Origin: RHKX01 sp963784885
GTDB lineage: Bacteria > Actinomycetota > Thermoleophilia > Solirubrobacterales > 70-9
Direction: 5' to 3'
NCBI GenBank assembly: GCA_963784885.1
Contig: CAWATA010000004.1
Span: forward strand, 744,001-808,000
DNA length: 64,000 nt
The translations under genes and the position numbers were made by a program. Positions 60,585-64,000 of the stretch are shown here, one piece after another (positions within the stretch are counted from its first letter, which is position 1; each line of letters starts with the position of its first letter). The notes beneath the pieces were generated by a model, which worked only from the letters and a program-made list of their open reading frames with translations, was not told the origin of the DNA and made no database searches.

Positions 60585-61917
60585 ATGGTCGAGGTGGATT
60601 CGGGCTCGGAGAGGTGTCGCCGGCTCCGAATCCCAGTCGTCACCCGAGAGCGATCCCGCGGGCCCCGCCTGCTGTTCCTCGTCCCGTTCACCCCGCGCCG
60701 CGACGCCAGGCACGGCGGCAGAGTCGTCGCGCAGCTGCTGTTCCGGCTCGTCCGGGCGACAACGCGTGGCGTCGTGTATCTGGCGGATCCCGGTCCGTGA
60801 GCCGATTGAGCCGGAGCTCGTCGACGCCTGCGACCTGGTCGTGCGAAGTGCAGCCGCGACGACCGCCCTCGAGGTGGCGCGAGCGGGTCGACGTGCTGCT
60901 CTCGCCGATCACGGGCATCCCCGCCGCAGGTCGCGGCAGTCAGCGACCGCCGAGCTGGCAACCGGCGGCCTCGAGGCGGCTCGCGCAGCTGGAAGCCCGG
61001 ACGTCGTCCAGGTCGAGCACGACAACGTCAGCTACGTCGGACCGCCGATCTGAATACGGTCCGACGGCGGAACTCGCCCAAGCTGGTCCTCGTCTGCCAC
61101 GAGCCCGGGACGCTCGCCGCCGCCGATCAGGCCCAGGTGACGACCGGACGACATCGGCTCGCCCACCGCGTCAACCTGGCGGCCTGGCGTCGGTTACTGG
61201 GCATCGGACGCTCCCCGCCTTCGATGTGATCGTCACGTTCACCGACCGTGACCGGGAGGTCGTCGCAGCCGCCGCGCCAAGCGCTCGCACCGAGACGATC
61301 AGGCTTGGGAATCGACATCCCGGCCGAGCCGACGGACGAGCGCCGGAGGCGAAGACGACCAGGTCGCGTTCATCGGCGGCTACCTGCATCCGCCGAACGT
61401 CGACGCTGCGATGCGCCTCATCCGCTCGATCATGCCCGCCGTGCGGAACCGCAAGCCGGGCCTGAAGCTCTATCTGATCGGCTCCGACCCGAGCACGGCG
61501 ATGATCGCCGAGGCGCGGGCGGACGACGTGATCACCGGGCGGGTTCCCGACGCCGGCCCATACATGGACGCCGCTCGGCTCATCGTGCTGCCGATTCGGC
61601 TCGGCGGAGGGATGCGGGTCAAGCTGCTCGAAGCGATGGCAGCCGGTAAGGCCGTGGTCACGACCCGGCTCGGCGCCGCCGGGCTCGACCTCGACGACGG
61701 CGTGCAGGTCGTATTCGCCGAGAGCGACGAGGAGTTCGCCGCCGCGATCGTCGAGCTGGTGGACGACGCCGACGCCCGCCGCCGCCTCGGCGCCGAGGCA
61801 CGACGGTGGTCGGTGGAGAACCTCGGCTGGGACGCCCGCGTCCGAGACTACGAGGCGCTGTACGCGACGTTGCTCAGCGCTTCGGAGGGTGAGCGAGGAC
61901 TCCGAAGCGATCGATGA
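60585..61917 (+). pseudogene. GT4-family glycosyltransferase, several frameshifts
   Basis: The C-terminal 169 residues are intact (61411-61917): MRLIRSIMPAVRNRKPGLKL, LIGSDPSTAMIAEARADDVI, RLIVLPIRLGGGMRVKLLEA, with the Glu-containing donor-sugar motif of GT4 enzymes. Upstream coherent pieces appear in all three frames: LLFLVPFTPRRDARHGGRVV near 60660, SEPIEPELVDACDLVV-like near 60800, SPDVVQVEHDNVSYVG near 61000, LVLVCHEPGTLAAADQAQVT near 61090, FDVIVTFTDRDREVVAAAAP near 61225 and VAFIGGYLHPPNVDAAMRLI near 61370. At least five indels are required. A repaired enzyme would be about 440 residues. The start is uncertain (ATG 60585, GTG 60594 or TTG 60567). Confidence 0.75.
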
Positions 61918-63314
61918 CCCGGGGCGGGCCGTCACCGCTCGAGCTGCTCCACCCGGCCGGGACGGTCGGAGCCTGGACACTCCTCGGCAGCGCCCCGATC
62001 GGTCCGCTGGCGCCCGCGCGCGCCGCGACTCGTCCGACCTGCCCGGGAGCCCGACATCGTCCTGCTCGCGCCGTCGCGATCCGAGTGCGGCGACGACGAC
62101 TGGGCCGCCGCCGCGGCCGATCGCGGGACGGTGTCTCCGCTGGGCTCGTCGCGGCCCTCCGGCCCTCCCGGGCGCTCATGGGTGCGCTCACGGCCAGCGG
62201 ACTCGTAGAGGAGATTCACCTCATCCACGTGCCCGACATCGAACGCAGTCGCTTCCTCTTTCCGCGGGCGGGAGCGAAGCGCGCTTCGCGCTTCGCTCGC
62301 TCGTACCGCTCAGCCCTGCGAAGCGGATCGCGGTCAGGATGATGGCCACGGCCGCGGTTCGGCTCGAACCGGTGAGCGTGATCTTCCGCCGCCCGGGGCA
62401 GCGCCGCCGGGCTCGTGGCTCGCCGAGCTGGAGTCCGCGGTTCCCCGCTGCACGATGACGCTGACACGGAGCTGGCGCCCGATGGCGCGGCCGTCGCGTT
62501 TCGGTTCGCCGGCGGCGGCCGCGCCCGACATGATCGTGAAGATCGGCGGCGGCGCGCCGCCGAAGCCGAGGGCTTGCGACAGGTCGCCCCGGGCGCCCAG
62601 CGCGCCGCACATCGCGGTTCCGCGGCTGCTCACCCGGTCGGATATCGCTGGTCGGTCGCTCGTGGCCGAGACCCCGGTAGCCGGACGACCCGCCTCGCTC
62701 GTCGTCGACGGCTCGGCGAGGCTGGCCGGACGACATCTGAGTGCGCTCGCAGGGCGTCTGCGGGAGTGGGAACGGACCAGCACGATCCGGCGACCTCTGA
62801 ATGGCCGGAGACGTCGAGCGTCTCTTGACCGGCCCGGCGAGCCGCCTCGCCGACGCTCTCCCGGACGGCTATGTCACCACCCTGACGCCCGCCGCCGGCG
62901 GAGCTGTCCGGGACCGGAGGTGCCGTTCGTCGCCGCTCACCGGGACATGACGGCCGCCAACGTGATGCTCGGTGGCGGGACCCGCGTCGGGCTGATCGAC
63001 TGGGAGGAGTCGACGACGGAGACGTTGCCGCTCGGCGATATCGCGTACGCGGTCGTCGACTTCGCGGCGGCGTCGGACGGCTACCGGGACCGCCTGGCCG
63101 CCTATCGCCACTGCTTCGAGCGGGACGGTCGGTTCACGGCCGTCACCGGCGACTGGTCGACGAAGCGGCCGCTGACCTCGAGCTGAGCGAGCCGTTGCGC
63201 TCGCTCGCGCTGCAGGCCTGCTGGCTGCGTCACGCCGACAACGAACGCTCGGAGACCGGTGAGGAGCGGCCATTCCTCTCGATCCTGCGCCGAGCCGCCG
63301 AGGAATGGACGTGA
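61914..63314 (+). pseudogene. Aminoglycoside-phosphotransferase-like kinase in the polysaccharide locus, frameshifted
   Basis: Kinase motifs are visible: a nucleotide-binding beta sheet with MIVKIGGGA near 62530, the catalytic loop AHRDMTAANVMLGGG near 62940 (H-x-D-x5-N) and the metal-binding LIDWEES near 63000. The N-terminal part (GGPSPLELLHPAGTVGAWTL, EEIHLIHVPDIERSRFLFP, KRIAVRM) and the C-terminus (RSLALQACWLRHADNERSET, EERPFLSILRRAAEEWT-stop at 63314) lie in other frames, so at least four indels are inferred. Repaired length is about 465 residues. The role is probably not antibiotic resistance, since such kinases also phosphorylate sugars or lipids; it overlaps the next gene by four bases. 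Confidence 0.7.
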
Positions 63315-64000
63315 TGATCGAGGCGAGCGTCGTCATCCCGACCTTCAACCGCGCCGACGGCCTGCGCACCTGCCTCGAGACGCTGCGCGAGCAGACGGCA
63401 TCCGCCGACAGCTTCGAGGTCGTCGTCGTCGACGACGGCTCCACCGACGGGACCGCGGCGATGCTCGCTGCCATCGACCTGCCGTATCGCCTCGTCGTCG
63501 AGCGGCAGCCGAACGCCGGAGCGGGGGCCGCCAGAAACCGCGGCGTCGAGGCCGCCACGGGCCGCTGGTGCATCTTCATCGACGACGACATCCTCGTCGA
63601 CCCCGGGCTGGTCGAGGGCCACGTCCGGGCACAGCGCGAGCGCGGCGGCATCGTCGGGGTCGGGGGGCTGAGGATCCGCACGGTCGCCCGGCAGGGCGGG
63701 TTCTCCCGCTACTACCGCGACTGGTGGACGGAGCACTACCGGCGCTTCGAGGACGGCGAGCGCACCCCGAGCTTCTGGGACGGCTACAGCGGCAACCTCT
63801 CGGTCCCGCGCGAGACGCTGCTGGCCATCGGCGGCTACGACGAGAGCCTCGCTCGCAGCGAGGACGTCGAGCTCAGCTACCGGCTCGAGCAGGCCGGGCT
63901 GGAGATCGCCTACGTTCACGACGCGGAGGGCGAGCAGGTCTATGACAAGGGCTTCGCCGAGATCGTCCGCGACCTCGACCGGGCCGGGGCCGTCGCAGTG
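63311..64000 (+). CDS. GT2-family glycosyltransferase, cut off by the window end
   Basis: 230 residues present; the C-terminus is beyond the window. GT-A fold motifs: EASVVIPTFNRADGLRTCLE, VVVVDDGSTDGT, ARNRGVEAATG, the DxD motif in WCIFIDDDILVDPGLV, SGNLSVPRETLLAIGGYDES and the catalytic ED in ARSEDVELSYRLEQAGLEIA. It adds a sugar from a nucleotide donor, most likely to the surface polysaccharide. The start is GTG 63311 or ATG 63314, overlapping the kinase stop as GTGA. No frameshift is seen in it. Confidence 0.9.
   Translation, partial: MMIEASVVIPTFNRADGLRTCLETLREQTASADSFEVVVVDDGSTDGTAAMLAAIDLPYRLVVERQPNAGAGAARNRGVEAATGRWCIFIDDDILVDPGLVEGHVRAQRERGGIVGVGGLRIRTVARQGGFSRYYRDWWTEHYRRFEDGERTPSFWDGYSGNLSVPRETLLAIGGYDESLARSEDVELSYRLEQAGLEIAYVHDAEGEQVYDKGFAEIVRDLDRAGAVAV

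Noticed and set aside
61914..63314. Antibiotic-resistance aminoglycoside phosphotransferase
   Set aside because: Only the general kinase motifs are present, the gene sits in a glycan locus and is frameshifted; resistance is not supported.
1..64000. CRISPR arrays, insertion sequences, prophage genes, rRNA genes, riboswitches
   Set aside because: No regularly spaced short repeats, transposase or integrase motifs, rRNA sequence or recognisable riboswitch core were found.

Overview
The window is high-GC DNA (roughly 70% G+C by eye) with dense, mostly co-oriented genes, many GTG/TTG starts and 4-base ATGA/GTGA overlaps. The gene set (GatCAB, one DnaE, HDOD-LuxR and LuxR regulators, class-E-like sortase, Val-tRNA without encoded CCA, Malectin/Fn3 secreted proteins) fits an actinobacterium, most likely of the Thermoleophilia/Solirubrobacterales type. 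The lineage is inference; no marker search was possible.

Layout. 0-3.1 kb: end-truncated isochorismate-synthase-like gene, ilvN, ilvB (branched-chain amino acids) and a small zinc-ribbon membrane protein, all minus. 3.1-13.6 kb: type II NADH dehydrogenase with a palindromic operator, gatB-gatA-gatC, a membrane protein, folD, pcrA, cysE-cysK, all minus. 13.7-20.4 kb: nhaA, an Rrf2 regulator without cysteines, a LuxR regulator with a degenerate receiver facing an HDOD-LuxR fusion, gltX and nfo divergent with overlapping start codons, and a cysteine-rich protein. 20.4-23.9 kb: dnaE. 24-26.9 kb: three unrecognised coiled-coil genes around a divergent promoter region. 26.9-31.6 kb: argG with a coupled 54-residue membrane ORF, a sortase, a sugar epimerase, a frameshifted Ser/Thr-tailed membrane protein and a GT4 glycosyltransferase. 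31.6-43.5 kb: two long minus-strand operons, thrS/infC/rpmI/rplT ending at a strong terminator, then SpoU methyltransferase-pheS-pheT-argC-argJ-argB-argD-GT4 joined by overlapping stop/start codons.

43.5-51 kb: frameshifted polytopic membrane protein, thioredoxin-fold protein, acyl-CoA dehydrogenase, a repeat protein plus SnoaL-like protein, two small secreted proteins flanking tRNA-Val(GAC), a broken secreted protein and a lipoprotein. 51-57.3 kb: one very large secreted multidomain protein (about 2,090 residues if repaired) interrupted by five apparent frameshifts. 57.3-64 kb: a surface-polysaccharide locus with a polyprenyl glycosylphosphotransferase, a MOP-type flippase, a glycosyltransferase, an aminoglycoside-phosphotransferase-like kinase and a GT2 glycosyltransferase that runs off the end.

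Two themes stand out. First, several genes have a TANNNT-like -10 box only 6-9 bases before the start codon, which suggests widespread leaderless mRNAs. Second, apparent frameshifts are rare before 43.5 kb (one case) but abundant from 44.5 to 63.3 kb. This is either poor local assembly or real decay, and gene boundaries there should be treated as reconstructions. The least explained loci are the coiled-coil module at 24-26.9 kb, the giant secreted protein, and the regulator pair at 15.7-17.5 kb.
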